In this document: positions 34,801-44,997 of the stretch, piece after piece
Layout of the letters: each line of letters opens with the position of its first letter
Numbering within the stretch: the first letter of the stretch is position 1
Assembly: GCF_021462225.1 (NCBI RefSeq)
Contig: NC_061797.1
Location: 41,930,147-41,994,146, forward strand
Origin: Girardinichthys multiradiatus
Taxonomy: Eukaryota; Chordata; Actinopteri; Cyprinodontiformes; Goodeidae
Reading direction: 5' to 3'
DNA length: 64,000 nucleotides
Translations under genes and position numbers: made by a program
Notes under the pieces: generated by a model
Database searches by the model: none
The model's input: the letters and a program-made list of their open reading frames with translations, nothing else
Told to the model about the DNA's origin: nothing

Positions 34801-37563
34801 AGGTACAGAAGACAATATGTTTCCAACATTTGTTTTATTTGTTATAATAATGCTTTTGCTTGCTTTAATTTGGCATTTGATCTCATCATAGTGTTTATCT
34901 TGAATACCTTTATTTGTTTTACCAGCCAATGGGATTTCTGAAACCAGTTTAGTAGGCTCTTTTCCCAAAATGGCTGTGTTGTTTAAAATTTGGCCTTCTG
35001 GGAATTGACTCTGTAACTGGGCTGTGGTGTTTGGAAAAACGTTTGTTTCACTGTCTGCTGCATTTGTCATAGACTTGGTGGCAGGTTGAACATTCACACC
35101 ATGAAGTAATGATGGACTGACATTAATAGGATTTATTTCCATTTTTCCTGATGGCTCATTTATATTTGTAACTCTGGATGCTGCAAGGCCATTTTTAGCA
35201 GACACAAAATTTGTTTTATCAAGATTTGATTGTTTCTGGGCAACATCTACCCCTTTCGGTTTAGGTTGTGATTCTGCATTTACCTCTTTGATCAAAGGTG
35301 ATGAGTAAATGTTTGGACCCATGTTATAAGTATTATTAGGAGGTGTTTTTTGACCTGCCTCTACTGAAAACTGCACCAGACCTTTTGTGTGTACCTCACC
35401 TGCTTTAGGCACTGGTATTGGAGCCTCTGAGTATGAGGCTTCTGATGCGGATGCATCACTTGTGGATTGCAGTTTTGTTTTCTCTGCCAGTTGTAAGGGA
35501 AGGTTGTGTTTTACTGTTTCCAGTGTAGATACTTTTACTGACTTTATTCCAACATTCTGAGTTTCACTCCAACTTTCCCCTATGATGTCATTGTTGCAGT
35601 TTGTGAAAATCCTTTCATCTGGAACCTTCGAGTGAGATGATTGTTCTGTTGGATCCACAGAAGTGGGATCCACAAGTTCATTGAAATGCTTTTCTTGCTT
35701 TAAGACATTTGAGTCATCTACAGGTTTGTCTGTGTGGGTTATGTCTGAGTTTTCATCAATGAGGTGATGCGACATACTTGTTCTTATTCCACCATAGGCA
35801 ACATACTCAACTGGAGTTAATCCGTAATATGTAGAACGTGATTTGGGCTTTGAACTTGCTAATGACATTTGTGTCTCCAAAAGTGATGTCAAAGACTTGC
35901 GTGCCTCCACTACAGGAGGGCGATAGGTGGAGAACCCTTGACTTGGACTTTGTGATCCTTGCATTGAAATCGAAGGTGTAGGGCTACGATGTTTCGGTAC
36001 AGAAAAAAATGATGGCACCTTTGGCAGAGATGAAGCTTTGTTTTCAGAAACTTGATCTGTTTTGGGGTTGACAAATGGTGTTATTGTAGGTTTAACCACA
36101 GGAAATTCAGGCAAATTTATACTCTCTGTGTGGTATGGCTCACAACTAACCAAACTTAGATTCACTGTACTCTTCCATGTATTGGGAATCTCTATCTCCC
36201 TACACATATTTTGTTGTTTGTTGAAAATTGTGTTATTGTCATCAGTTTGCTTTTGTTCTTCAGTCACAGTTGGAGGTTTACCCAAAGACCAAGTTGGAAC
36301 TGCTGAATTGTCTTTAAGTGCCTCTTTCTTAATGACTTGTCCTTGTAAATCTTGGAAGGAGTTGAAAGCAGGGTTCGCATTGGATAAAACTGGGTTGGGT
36401 TTTGATATTTCAAAAATAGGAGTTGATATTTGAGCTGGCGTGTAAGCCAAAGGCAGAGCTCTCACACTCTGAATCCAAGGTGAAAACAGTTCCTGATAAA
36501 CATTTACTGATGGCACAGAGGCTTCCTGACAGAATCCTGCAGATGATGAGACTCCTTGATGGGTTGGGTTCATAACTGTGAGGTCCTGGACAGAGACAGG
36601 TTTGGAGAGCTCATAAAATGTTGCCTTAGATGTATAAATCTTTGCTTGCTTGGCGTCATTCTGTGGCTCTTTCACTGCATTTACAAGAGATATTTTTGAG
36701 GCAGTTATTTCAGAGGACATCTGTTGAAGAGCACCATTGCCAGTGCTGCTGGCTGTGTTAGTTTTAGTTAATGTCTGTCTCTGAAAATCAGCCTTTAGAT
36801 CAGTGTTTGTCTCCCTCTGGCTGGGAATGAATGGTTGTGTATGAGTGTTTGAAACTGATAGAGGCATTGGAACAGGAGATAGATCTGCAATGTGAGAAGG
36901 TGCTAGGCCTGGCATGGAGTTGGCAGCAGCAGCAGATAGGGTCAGGCTGTGGGTGGATATTTTTGGGCTGCACTGTGACATAGCAACTGGAGAGATTGTT
37001 GTGACTGACCCATGGGAATTTGATGTCATGCTGAAGGCTGGGGGAAGACATGGTGCAGAAACTTGCTCATGTAGTGTTGAAGATGTCAGAGGTGGAACTA
37101 TGAAGGGGGAAGCATCGTCAAATAGGAAAGAGGAGCACTCATACAGTGGAGCCACTTGCAGTTCAGAGGTCCTGATCCCAGCTGGGTGGGACAGAGGGTA
37201 AAAGCTGTTAGTTTGTCCATTGGCACTGCTGTGAGGGTAAGGGAATGAAGCTACATGGTGATCGTAAAAAGAGCCAGAGGGAAAACTGGAGACACAAGAG
37301 TCAGAAATGTAGACTGACTCTGGTGTCCTTGGTGGGCTGCACTGGTCACTGTGCTCTAGGTCTGTGCTTGCTTCATTGACAGGTGACAAACAGGAGCGGA
37401 AGGGGATGGGCGTCTGAGAAAGGCTGCCTTTTTTCCTGGCTCTCTTCTTCTTTAATTTTTGAAGCCTGGCATTGTCTTTACCTGGTTTTGGCAGTAAAGG
37501 TGGAGGATACTGCTGTGAAAGGTCAGGCTCCAACCCATTAGTATAATAAACCTCCATCAGCAT
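31876..37563 (-). CDS. prr33: Large disordered protein, probable PRR33, single exon
   Basis: An uninterrupted 1,895-codon frame. Residues about 20-46 hold [20 protein letters not shown] and a basic tail (ARKK), a proline-rich motif I associate with the PRR33 family. The bulk (about 50-1,700) is Ser/Thr/Pro/Asn/Gln-rich, full of short recurring words such as KPSI, NPIN and SPSL, and predicted disordered. The last 177 residues are ordered-looking: [17 protein letters not shown] (1720-1736), [14 protein letters not shown] (1779-1792) and [20 protein letters not shown] (1825-1844). The first ATG is used. A possible acceptor (CTCTCTGGTAG) just upstream suggests a non-coding first exon. Its place between lsp1 and a troponin T gene matches the mammalian LSP1-PRR33-TNNT3 order. 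No function is inferred. The name rests mainly on position, the gene itself is certain. Confidence 0.65.
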   Translation of the reverse strand: MLMEVYYTNGLEPDLSQQYPPPLLPKPGKDNARLQKLKKKRARKKGSLSQTPIPFRSCLSPVNEASTDLEHSDQCSPPRTPESVYISDSCVSSFPSGSFYDHHVASFPYPHSSANGQTNSFYPLSHPAGIRTSELQVAPLYECSSFLFDDASPFIVPPLTSSTLHEQVSAPCLPPAFSMTSNSHGSVTTISPVAMSQCSPKISTHSLTLSAAAANSMPGLAPSHIADLSPVPMPLSVSNTHTQPFIPSQRETNTDLKADFQRQTLTKTNTASSTGNGALQQMSSEITASKISLVNAVKEPQNDAKQAKIYTSKATFYELSKPVSVQDLTVMNPTHQGVSSSAGFCQEASVPSVNVYQELFSPWIQSVRALPLAYTPAQISTPIFEISKPNPVLSNANPAFNSFQDLQGQVIKKEALKDNSAVPTWSLGKPPTVTEEQKQTDDNNTIFNKQQNMCREIEIPNTWKSTVNLSLVSCEPYHTESINLPEFPVVKPTITPFVNPKTDQVSENKASSLPKVPSFFSVPKHRSPTPSISMQGSQSPSQGFSTYRPPVVEARKSLTSLLETQMSLASSKPKSRSTYYGLTPVEYVAYGGIRTSMSHHLIDENSDITHTDKPVDDSNVLKQEKHFNELVDPTSVDPTEQSSHSKVPDERIFTNCNNDIIGESWSETQNVGIKSVKVSTLETVKHNLPLQLAEKTKLQSTSDASASEASYSEAPIPVPKAGEVHTKGLVQFSVEAGQKTPPNNTYNMGPNIYSSPLIKEVNAESQPKPKGVDVAQKQSNLDKTNFVSAKNGLAASRVTNINEPSGKMEINPINVSPSLLHGVNVQPATKSMTNAADSETNVFPNTTAQLQSQFPEGQILNNTAILGKEPTKLVSEIPLAGKTNKGIQDKHYDEIKCQIKASKSIIITNKTNVGNILSSVPVNKEDIHDYTEKILKEPHIPATELMFPHEPVTASLCSGQYDICSVSSPRTSKRIMQLHSTETQRFTKNSDLKNNFHSFPSNLSNLSDGNILPIKPTTETETDVILGTTTKISLPIKINQLYVPTKELEQLTIIPANVPVKPQNNMGWNFQSQAVQAENVGVTSYTFTEILTKSTKNRLSTQVDSHFSSGNAIAESFEPKQTGNLSMPINKSKLSNQLPENQLKASTNTTSSTPAGATQHLTAQSNIGFRSNVETILSTENTVPNKLHTEASLTILAESAGAVEPAANTLPTNKTMVPCSPTIRQVPPISPQLKPDSQPAANSPINEKSVIGPVGAKLIPNLQHVNRSIEIPMCQIIKTTVNESFSVVEPVMDHKCLASPPLKTKHSVTSTMKAQPSIASGQIQTNAFGINVQRENAIFIKPNQIPLPGNTSQQFSTTNEPPTTSQTNGLNENPQSLPFVALNDHSTTQPLKEAAKDFKVPYSLPFTNKPWAAIRSSPLPEPRVCYAPKQMYTPTLPQSCQRPVSLDDLTEANPLPVNVKQPKHSPSTPFQNITPNSAAQQHEKSVKENTLKPETKISSANDSSISEIKPLIPMENIKTNQCPNPYTEETLSSLITKNSMASQYTDSVLNSASALKAKPSIQLVKSIPSSAVAENKPSLIKPESSVSLINPIQASLHLNNDETLESGSLDKTETDTVMKPSIVKDAVIDSATPASLPQASVSVKAPPPNRGTSPSSQLKTGLKGKDILKAISTPKKAPAVESFMKSLTSTASSITKKQLEPEGTSTSSTEQKPTQKPKGLKGKLSGWTRLIKHMVVEPEEPRFPDTVDKPQVTSSGTDRMPPAVQDVNQEVAQNKEGPKALKMWDALLFQMFSTKDKIMHQINSNKKDPEQKKSSKDEQVVVPSFVNRLPILLYSPRFDARKLKEAAEKPLTKIAAAFEIGLIKRKSQEEERKDFNRTAKGFGPTKKDVNYEAHA

Positions 37564-38819
37564 TGCACCTTCCTACCAGAGAGATGACACACAACAACAT
37601 ATTTATTGTCAATTAGAAATGTGAGGGAGACTATAATAAAACAATTAAGAAGCCACAGAATGAATTTCAAGCCCCCTGAGTAGTTTCATGTTCAATCAAA
37701 TGACTGGAAATAGTTATTCTACCAAAATAATGATCAGTTTGTCCAAAGGACAATAGTTTTAACATAGTTTTTTCTTCTTTCACAGCTGGACAGTTCTGTG
37801 AAGATTTGTGAAACACTTGTTTGGAATTACTGGACTACAAGCCACTATCTCTTGACAATTCTCTCTTTGTTGAGTTATAACCTGGAAAAACACCTTAATT
37901 CTTCTTTTGTTTTGTTTTCCGGACAATATCTCTGTAAATTTGTATCTTTGAATACAATTAAATAAATCTGAATAAAATAGTTCTTGGTGTTCAATTTCTT
38001 TATCCCTCCTCTGTTAGAAACTGTTGTTTATTATATATCATGAAGTACAATCATCCTCATCTACAGTGCTCCCAGTATAGTATTCAGCTGCTTACTGGCT
38101 TTACTGATATAACCCCTGCCAATGGCTTGGAGACAAGTGTGAGATCTTATAACACCAGATTAATTTGCACAGCCAAGAGATCTTAATTGGGTGCTGAAGA
38201 TGCTGCACAGCTACAAGACACATCTGAATTAGAAATAGAATGGCATTTAAAGAGGCTTCTTATAGTAGGTCAGCTTTGAAATGATGACAGACAATTTGTT
38301 AAGATAGTCTTCTTAGGAAACTGACAGGTTTAACAATGACCTCTGCAGTAAATAGAAGTAAACCCTAAATAATATGGCTTAAAAATACAGGAGGGTGTCT
38401 GGGTTTATGGAGCAAGGATGGTATATCTAAAAAATGGAGGCTTAAAATTACACAAATAGTAAAATTTAAATAATTGGTCAGTGTTGTTACATAAACAAAG
38501 ACATCGTAATTAGTTGATAATAAATGTAACACATTAATGTAATCAATACTAATGAAAATCTCAAGTTTTAAAAGAAGTTGAACTGTGAGTCATGTTAGTT
38601 GCACTTTCTCATGTCAAGCAGAAGCAAAGGCTAAATACTTCCCTTCGTCTCTAAACATTTAGGTCCCTCCCCACTAATACTGACTGTTTGCAAAGGGAAC
38701 CTTTTCTGTTGCATCTGCACCTCTGACCTGCAAGCAAAACGTTTGTAATGAAATGATTTGTTTTTTAGAAAACATTTTCCAAAGGAATATTATTAAAAGC
38801 TCATAAGTGTGTTGTAGCT
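37564..38819. other. Upstream region of prr33
   Basis: This stretch would contain the prr33 promoter and any 5' non-coding exon on the - strand. None could be fixed with confidence. A run of AATAAA-like words on the + strand near 37955-37980 may belong to a worn retroposon tail. Confidence 0.35.
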
Positions 38820-39044
38820 TACAGTATCTCACAAAAATGAGTTCACCCCTCACATTTTTGTATTTTTTTATTATATCTTTTCATGGAACAGAACTGAAGA
38901 TATGACACTTCAATACAATGTAATGTAGTCAGTGGACAGCTTGTATAACAGTGTATATTTGCTATCCCCTCAAAATAACTCAACACAGCCATTAATGTCT
39001 AAACTGTTGGCAACAAAAGTGAAGATGTCCAAATTGTGCACAAA

Positions 39045-39824
39045 TGTCAATACTTTGTGTGGCCAACCATTAGTTTCCAGCACTGCCTTAACTCTCTTGA
39101 GCATGGAGGTCCCAAGAGCTTCACAGGTTGCCACTGGAATCCTCCTTCACTCCACTAAAACAACATCATGGAGCCGGTGGATGTTAGACGGGGCAACGGG
39201 GCGATGTTGGTAGGGGTTTGTCCTGTAACCGGTGGGTTGCCGGTTCAAACCAGCTCTATCCGTCTTAGTCATTGTGTCCTTGGGTAAGACACTTCACCCA
39301 CCTGCCTGCTGATGGTGGTCAGAGGGCTCGGTGATGCCAATTGTATGGCAGCCACACTTCTGTCAGTCTGCCCCAGGGCAGCTGTGGCTACAATGTAGCT
39401 AACCACTGTCAGTGTGTGAATGGGTGGATGACTGATTGTAGTGTAATGCGCTTTGGGGTCCTCGGATTTGATAAAACACTATACAAGTACAGGCCATTTA
39501 TCATTCAGAGACCTTGCGCTCCTTCACCTTCCATTTGAGGATGCCCCACAGATGCTCATTAGGGTTTAGGTCTGGAGAAATGCTTGGCCAGTCCAGCACC
39601 TTTACCCTCAGTTTCTTTTGCAAGGCAGTGATTGTCTTGGAGGTGTGTTTGGGGTTGTTAGGTTGGAATACTGCCCTGCGGCTCAGTTTCCAAGGGGAGG
39701 GGATTATGCTCCGCTTAAGTATGTCACAGTACATGTTGACATTCATGGTTCCCTCAATGAACTGTAGCTCCCCACAGCCAGCAGCACTTAGTCTGCTTTG
39801 ATAGTTTTGCTTTGGCATTGCCAA
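39045..39824 (-). pseudogene. Tc1 transposase C-terminal fragment
   Basis: On the - strand 39824-39506 translates to AVFQPNNPKHTSKTITALQK then DWPSISPDLNPNEHLWGILK and KWKVKERKVSE. These correspond to the second and third catalytic blocks of Tc1 DD34E transposases. The usual QQDNDPKHTS appears as QPNNPKHTS, so the second catalytic Asp is lost, and the E block reads NPNEHLW. Coding resumes beyond the SINE at 39187-39045. Dead fragment. Confidence 0.7.
39188..39505 (+). repeat. tRNA-derived SINE nested in the Tc1 relic
   Basis: Full-length copy of about 318 bp: head 'ggtgggttgccggttcaaac' with a B-box-like word, body 'cattgtgtccttgggtaaga', tail 'tatacaagtacaggccattt'. It matches the copies at 1162-1890 and 27660-27962. 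Flanking words 'ttaga' and 'tcaga' may be a worn target-site duplication. Confidence 0.7.
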
Positions 39825-39830
39825 AAAACT

Positions 39831-40239
39831 ACATTTGCTCTATTATATTTTGTTTTATTTTATGTCATTCCACGACTTTCCGTTTGAAATCTTTAAGTTT
39901 ACGGAGCAATCACAACTGTACCAAGACCACCTCCTAAATGGTCTTGGTACTGTTTGTTTGTGATGTGAATGTGATCTGACCTCGATGTGACACAGCTAAC
40001 AGGTGTTTGCTGCAAGCTTGTGAGGCAAATGTCTCCCATCGCCCAGGTTGGCAAAAACAAAGGCCATGCATCTTTTTGAAAGCATAAAGCCCTATGCAAC
40101 TTTCAAGACATCTTCTCAAACTCCATTAAGTATACTGCTAAGATAATTTTGCCTAAAATATTACCTAGAAAATATTAACAATGGGATTACATTCTCCATG
40201 TGTATAATGTATGTGTAGGTTTTGTGTAATTAATTAACC
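39831..40239. other. Intergenic stretch with a short perfect hairpin
   Basis: GTACCAAGACCA (39918-39929) and its exact reverse complement (39939-39950) flank a 9-nt loop. No gene or repeat family is recognised around it. Confidence 0.4.
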
Positions 40240-40930
40240 CCTAAAAGTAACTTTTATGTTCCAGAAAATGAACCTCAAAGTTCCAAAAAGTAACCCAGAT
40301 AAGTTCCTGCAAAGTATTCACTTTCTTTGAACATGTAAATAGCATCAACCTAATTGGTACATTTAAGGTAAGGTCTAGAAAATTTCCCAAAAGTAATATG
40401 TAGGTTTTGTGAAATAATCTATACGTTGTGGGTGAGCTATAGACAGGTTCCTGTAAGTTCCAGGAAGGCAGCTGTTAAATTCTGGAAATAACCTCTAAGT
40501 TTAAGGAAAATATTTCCCTACCCCAATATATACAGTAAATTGCATGAAAATACCCTCTAGGTTCTGGGTAAGGACTGAAATTGAAGCTGTAAGTTCCAAA
40601 ATAACCTGTAATGACTGGAAATGAATCTGTAAGTTTCATGAAACATCTTCTAAGTTATAGGTAAGTTCTGGAAAGCAACCTGTAAGAAACTAACTAGTAA
40701 ATTCCAAAACGTAACATCTAAGTTCCAGGAATGTTCAGCAAGAGGAACCTGTACGCTCCATTAAACTACCTTGAACGTTCTTGGTATAAAAACTGACCTA
40801 TAATGTCAGATAAGTTATTCTTAAGTAATCTGCAGTATCCAGAAAGTAAATTTTAATTTCCAAGTTCTAGGTGGGCTACCAAAATTAACCTTCAAATTCC
40901 AGGAAAGAAGCTTGCAAGTCCTGGATGATA
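40240..40930. repeat. Decayed tandem array of TTCCnGGAA-like units
   Basis: A short phrase of the form 'aacctgtaagttccaggaaa' recurs at least 12 times with spacing from about 20 to 70 bp. Examples are TTCCAGAA near 40259, TTCCAGGAA near 40459, TTCTGGAA near 40478 and 40665, TTCCAGGAA near 40725 and near 40896. Between units the words 'taacct' and 'taagtt' repeat. This looks like an old minisatellite that has drifted. The unit contains the symmetric TTCN3GAA core. Confidence 0.55.
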
Positions 40931-41345
40931 GCAACTCCAGAGAAGTACTGGCTGCATCATTTGCTGCTTCTGAAAAATCAATTTCGCCATTCTCAAAATT
41001 TAAAGCTAAACAATAATTTTTTTCTTTGCATTCTCTTCTAAACTACAAGGTGTAGGGATGTTACAATACATAGATGTCCCAGGTAAGTATGTTTGTGTTA
41101 TAGTTACAGTAAGTGAAACCTAACAAATTATTATTAAATTTTTTTTTTTTTTGCCTGCTAGTTGGTTTTATTTTATTCAACAGAACAGAATAAAATCCTT
41201 TTTAAATAAAAACTTCCTGTCTCAACCTAAAAATGTATAAAGATGATCTAAAAAACGGCTGCAACAAGAATGCCCAGTGAGTAACTAAATGGGACATAGA
41301 GCAGTTTAATCAGTTGCAAAAGCTTTTGTTTGATTCATCTTTCTT

Positions 41346-41477
41346 CCTCCATCATCAGAATCAGAATCAGCTTTATTGGCAAGTTTGTACAAAAGTTTGT
41401 ACAGACAAACAAGGAATTTGACTCTGGTACACTTTGCTCTCAGTGAAGATTTTGTTGTTGTTTTTTTTTTTTTTGTA
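41346..41477 (-). repeat. Left outer arm of palindrome (Rex1 3' tail)
   Basis: This 132-bp stretch is a reversed Rex1-type 3' end: 'cagaatcagaatcagcttta' then 'ttggcaagtttgtac', ending inward with GTTGTTG, 14 T and GTA. It is the exact reverse complement of 43113-43243 except that the homopolymer is one base longer. It directly abuts the TA target site of the Tc1 element. Confidence 0.85.
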
Positions 41478-41479
41478 TA

Positions 41480-43110
41480 CAGTACAGACCAAAGGTTTGG
41501 ACACACCTTCTCATTCAAAGAGTTGTCTTTATTTTCATGACTATGAATATTGTAGCTTTACACTGAAGGCATCAAAACTATGAATTAACACATGTGGAAT
41601 TATATACTGAACAAAAAAGTGTGAAACAACTGCAAATATGTCTTATATTCTAGTTTCTTCAAAGTAGCCACCTTTTACTTTGATTACTGCTCCGCACACT
41701 CTTGGCATTCTGTCGATGAGCTTCAAGAGGTAGTCACCTGAAATGGTTTTCACTTCACAGGTGTGCTCTGTCAGGTTTAATAAGTGGGATTTTAAGCCTT
41801 ATAAATGGGGTTGGGACCATCAGTGGTGTTGTGCAGGAGGTGGATACAGTACACAGCTGATAGTCCTACTGAATAGACTATTAGAATTTGTATTATGGAA
41901 AGAAAAAAGCAGCAAAGTAAAGAAAAACGAGTGGCCATCATTACTTTAAGAAATTAAGGTCAGTCAGTCCGAACAATTGGGAAAACTTTGAAAGTGTCCC
42001 CAAGTGCAGTCGCAAAAACCATCAAGCACTACAAAGAAACTGGCTCACATGAGGACCGCCCCAGGAAAGGAAGACCAAGAGTCACTTCTGCTGCGGACGA
42101 TAAGTTCATCCGAGTCACCAGCCTCAGAAATCACAGGTTAACAGCAGCTCAGATTAGAGAACAGGTCAATGCCACACAGAGTTCTAGCAGCAGACACATC
42201 TCTAGAACAACTGTTAAGAGGAGACTGTGTGAATCAGGCCTTCATGGTGAAATAGCTGCTAGGAAACCACTGCTGATGACAGGCAACAAGCAGAAGAGAC
42301 TTGTTTGGGCTAAAGAACACAAGGAATGGACATTAGACCAGTGGAAATATGTGCTTTGGTCTGATGAGTCCAAGTTTGAGATCTTTGGCTCCAACCATCG
42401 TGTCTTTGTGCGGCGCAGAAGAGGTGAACGGATGGACTCTACATGCCTGGTTCCCACCGTGAAGCATGGAGGAGGAGGTGTGATGGTGTGGGAGTGCTTT
42501 GCTGGTGACACTGTTGGGGATTTATTAAGAATTGAAGGCATACTGAACCAGCATGGCTACCACAGCATCTTGCAGCGGCATGCTATTCCATCCGGTTTGC
42601 GTTTAGTTGGACCATCATTTATTTTTCAACAGGACAATGACCCCAAACACACCTCCAGGCTGTGTAAGGGCTATTTGACCAAGAAGGAGAGTGATGGGGT
42701 GCTGCGCCAGATGACCTGGCCTCCAGAGTCACCAAACCTGAATCCAATCGAGATGGTTTGGGGTGAGGTGGACCGCAGAGTGAAGGCAAAAGGGCCAACA
42801 AGTGCTAAGCATCTCTGGGAACTCCTTCAAGACTGTTGGAAAATCATTTCAGGTGACTACCTCTTGAAGGTCATCAACAGAATGCCAAGAGTGTGCGGAG
42901 CAGTAATCAAAGCAATAGGTGGCTACTTTGAAGAACCAAGAATACAAGACATATTTTCAGTTGTTTCACACGTTTATGTTCAGTATATAATTCCACATGT
43001 GTTAATTCATAGTTTTGATGTCTTCAGTTTGAAGCTACAATATTCATAGTCATGAAAATAAAGACAACTCTTTGAATGAGAAGGTGTGTCCAAACTTTTG
43101 GTCTGTACTG
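41480..43110 (+). mobile_element. Tc1/mariner element, 1,631 bp, nearly intact
   Basis: Both ends read CAGTACAGACCAAA (left) and its complement (right, GGTCTGTACTG) and are flanked by TA at 41478-41479 and 43111-43112, the usual Tc1 target duplication. The terminal inverted repeats are long: about 290 bp on each side pair with roughly 90-95 per cent identity, so the right arm includes the 3' end of the transposase gene. Length is typical for fish Tc1 elements (about 1.6 kb). It lies intergenic between prr33 and the small gene at 43992. Confidence 0.9.
41895..43049 (+). pseudogene. Tc1 transposase with a single premature stop
   Basis: From ATG 41895 the frame reads MERKKQQSKEKRVAIITLRN, hits TAA at 41955-41957, and then stays open to 43049. 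The part after the stop, from Met 41988, is 353 codons. A paired-like helix-turn-helix segment (VRTIGKTLKVSPSAVAKTIK) is split by nothing but that stop. The catalytic triad is complete: D in LWSDESKFE, D in FQQDNDPKHTS, E in SPNLNPIEMVW, a DD34E spacing. The last about 40 codons run into the terminal repeat. The enzyme is inactive as written unless translation starts downstream, which would lose part of the DNA-binding domain. Confidence 0.85.
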
Positions 43111-43112
43111 TA

Positions 43113-43243
43113 TACAAAAAAAAAAAAACAACAACAAAATCTTCACTGAGAGCAAAGTGTACCAGAGTCAAATTCCTTGTTTGTCTGTACAAACTTTTGT
43201 ACAAACTTGCCAATAAAGCTGATTCTGATTCTGATGATGGAGG
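43113..43243 (+). repeat. Right outer arm of palindrome (Rex1 3' tail)
   Basis: It reads TAC, 13 A, CAACAAC, then a 5'-truncated Rex1-type tail ending 'gccaataaagctgattctga' and 'tgatgatggagg'. It is the exact reverse complement of 41346-41477 apart from the A-run length. A similar tail in a third place is at 60220-60305. Confidence 0.85.
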
Positions 43244-43354
43244 AAAAGTGGAAAATAATATCTTTATAAATGTACATATATACACAATTGACTTTACAAT
43301 AGAATATAAACATATTTAATATATATAACATCAGTTTAACAATGTCCTGTGAGT

Positions 43355-43440
43355 CAGTCAGTCATTTTCTACCGCTTATTCCATAGTGGGTCGCGGGGGA
43401 GCTGTTGCCTATCTCCAGCAGTCTATGGGCGGGAACAACA
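43355..43440. repeat. Short fragment of a common interspersed repeat
   Basis: Contains 'cattttctaccgcttattcc' and 'tgggtcgcgggggagctg', typical of a widespread teleost repeat. A longer relative lies at 45939-46258. Confidence 0.5.
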
Positions 43441-43991
43441 TCCTGTAAATTTTCCAAAATGACAAACTGATATTTTTTTCAAACAGAGAGGAAAAAATAT
43501 CAGTGAAATCATTCAGAATAAGTAGTGTAGTAAAAAGGATAGTGTTTGTGAGTGGCTCTAGAAGAGATTCACATTCTAATTTTAGTGCGACGGAAATAAG
43601 AGCAGCACCTGCTGCCTGCTGTCCTGTACTCAGTGGAACCGCTTCAGTTCTCCTGTAATCAATCTCAGGCTCAAATCCTCTCAGAGCTGCTCTGACTGCA
43701 CACTGAGCCTCCAGTATCCATGTCAGAATGTCTGTTAAATTTTACCCTAACTCCCAATCTCCCTAATTTCTTCTGGGAGCAGGATCCTTTTAACATTAGC
43801 AGAATATTTCATTTTTTACAACCTGGAGCTTGAAAACTGTAAATGCTGTAAAAGAAAAAGAATTTAACTTAAATTCTTTCAAATGCTACTGATTTGAAAT
43901 GCTTTCCTGTTTTTGAGCAAAGGCTTGTCATGAATCCCAAAGGAGTCAAAGAGACTCCTGTCATCACAAAGACAAAAAGCCCAGCTGCAAC
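43441..43991. other. Region upstream of the small gene
   Basis: No repeat recognised. Just before the small gene's start, an upstream frame begins at ATG 43930 (MNPKGVKETPVITKTKSPAAT) and ends at TGA 43993-43995, overlapping the main ATG as ATGA. An E-box-like CACCTG lies near 43606. Confidence 0.35.
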
Positions 43992-44914
43992 ATGAGACGG
44001 ACTCCATTTAAGGCTCTGGGGTTGGACATCTGGGACATTTTCACTCCAGCAGCTCAGAAGAGGAAAAGTGTAAGATTAGCTTTGTGTTAAAAGTGGACCA
44101 TGACCTCAATCCATTTAGTTATAAAGCAGTTTATTAGATGAAATTACATGTTTTTTATACAATTCTTATGGATCTAAAGTCTTACCTGACTTGGACACTT
44201 GTGTCACTTGGGTTTCCTTTAACTGGCTGTGAAGGAAACAACAGTCTGATGTTAGAGAGGATGTACACCCAGTTGGTCTGTGTAGAACTCATCAGATTAA
44301 ATGTTTAAAAATACTACTATTTTCATACTGTGCAGATTTTGTTAATCTCTGATTCATGCTTATATTTATCTGTCTAAGCACAAGTTTGTGCAAGGCATGC
44401 AACATGCCCATCCTCTTGAGGATCATCTTAATGTGTGAAATGCATCAAGCATTTGAGATTACATATTGAGCACAAGCTGTTATCAAACTCTAAGGCACGT
44501 TTGCAGGTCAGCACCTGGTCAATCCATCAGGACCTTTCATCTGAACTAGCAGCAGACTCTCAGTTTGAGTGGATTACCTTCAGCTGACGGGGAAAAAAAC
44601 TGTTCTCTGCTTGTTAATCCCGGCTCAGAGTGCCACAGGGCCGCCTCATCCTGAAGTCAACTGGAGCCTTGGGGAGCGAGCAGTGGTGCCTGCAGACGCT
44701 CCAAAAATAAAGCTGTTGCCTTCAGTGTGTGTTGCAGGGGCAGATGGGGGTTTCCAGGCCACCTGAGACGGTGGAGGTGCAGCCCCTACAGGCGGACGAT
44801 GGCCACCTCCACCTGGAGGAAGGTGGAGGTGCTGAAGCTCAGAAGCTTCAGCAGGATAAAAAGACCCTTGATTCTTCTCAACAAGCTGCCACTATAAATG
44901 TAACTGGATTTTAA
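43992..44914 (+). CDS. Candidate two-exon small-protein gene, unrecognised
   Basis: Exon A 43992-44069 reads MRRTPFKALGLDIWDIFTPA then AQKRKS and ends at a good donor (AGT|GTAAGA). Exon B 44738-44914, after the acceptor TGTTGCAG, reads GQMGVSRPPETVEVQPLQAD, then DGHLHLEEGGGAEAQKLQQD and KKTLDSSQQAATINVTGF and stops at TAA. Exon A is 78 nt, so phases agree (0/0), giving 84 residues. The first part is basic and amphipathic, with a Trp in the middle, and the second is acidic and polar. There is no signal peptide or membrane segment. An AATAAA follows 78 bp after the stop. No family is recognised. It may be a lineage-restricted small gene or an exon pair of a longer transcript, with chance as the alternative. 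Confidence 0.4.
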
Positions 44915-44991
44915 CTGATTCTAAAGTTACACATCTCATAAAGGAACAATTATTTAGAGAACCTTAGGATAGGTGATTTTAAAATCAGTAA

Positions 44992-44997
44992 AATAAA
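44992..44997 (+). promoter_or_regulatory. Candidate polyA signal of the small gene
   Basis: AATAAA 78 bp after the TAA at 44912-44914 on the same strand. The distance is normal for a short 3' untranslated region. Confidence 0.4.

Larger units (their letters stand above)
38820..39830 (-). mobile_element. Truncated Tc1-like element, split by a SINE
   Basis: The left terminal repeat begins 'acagtatctcacaaaaatga' and the next 360 bp follow the layout of a common fish Tc1 family whose transposase is read on the - strand. At 39187 the element is interrupted by a SINE (39188-39505) and resumes at 39506 in the same phrase ('gatgttag' before, 'agaccttgcgctcc' after). It stops near 39830, so the right half with the N-terminal coding part and right terminal repeat is missing. 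It cannot move by itself. Confidence 0.7.

Noticed and set aside
36800..37201. Frames of 83-95 codons overlapping prr33
   Set aside because: Shadows of the long prr33 frame in other frames and on the other strand.
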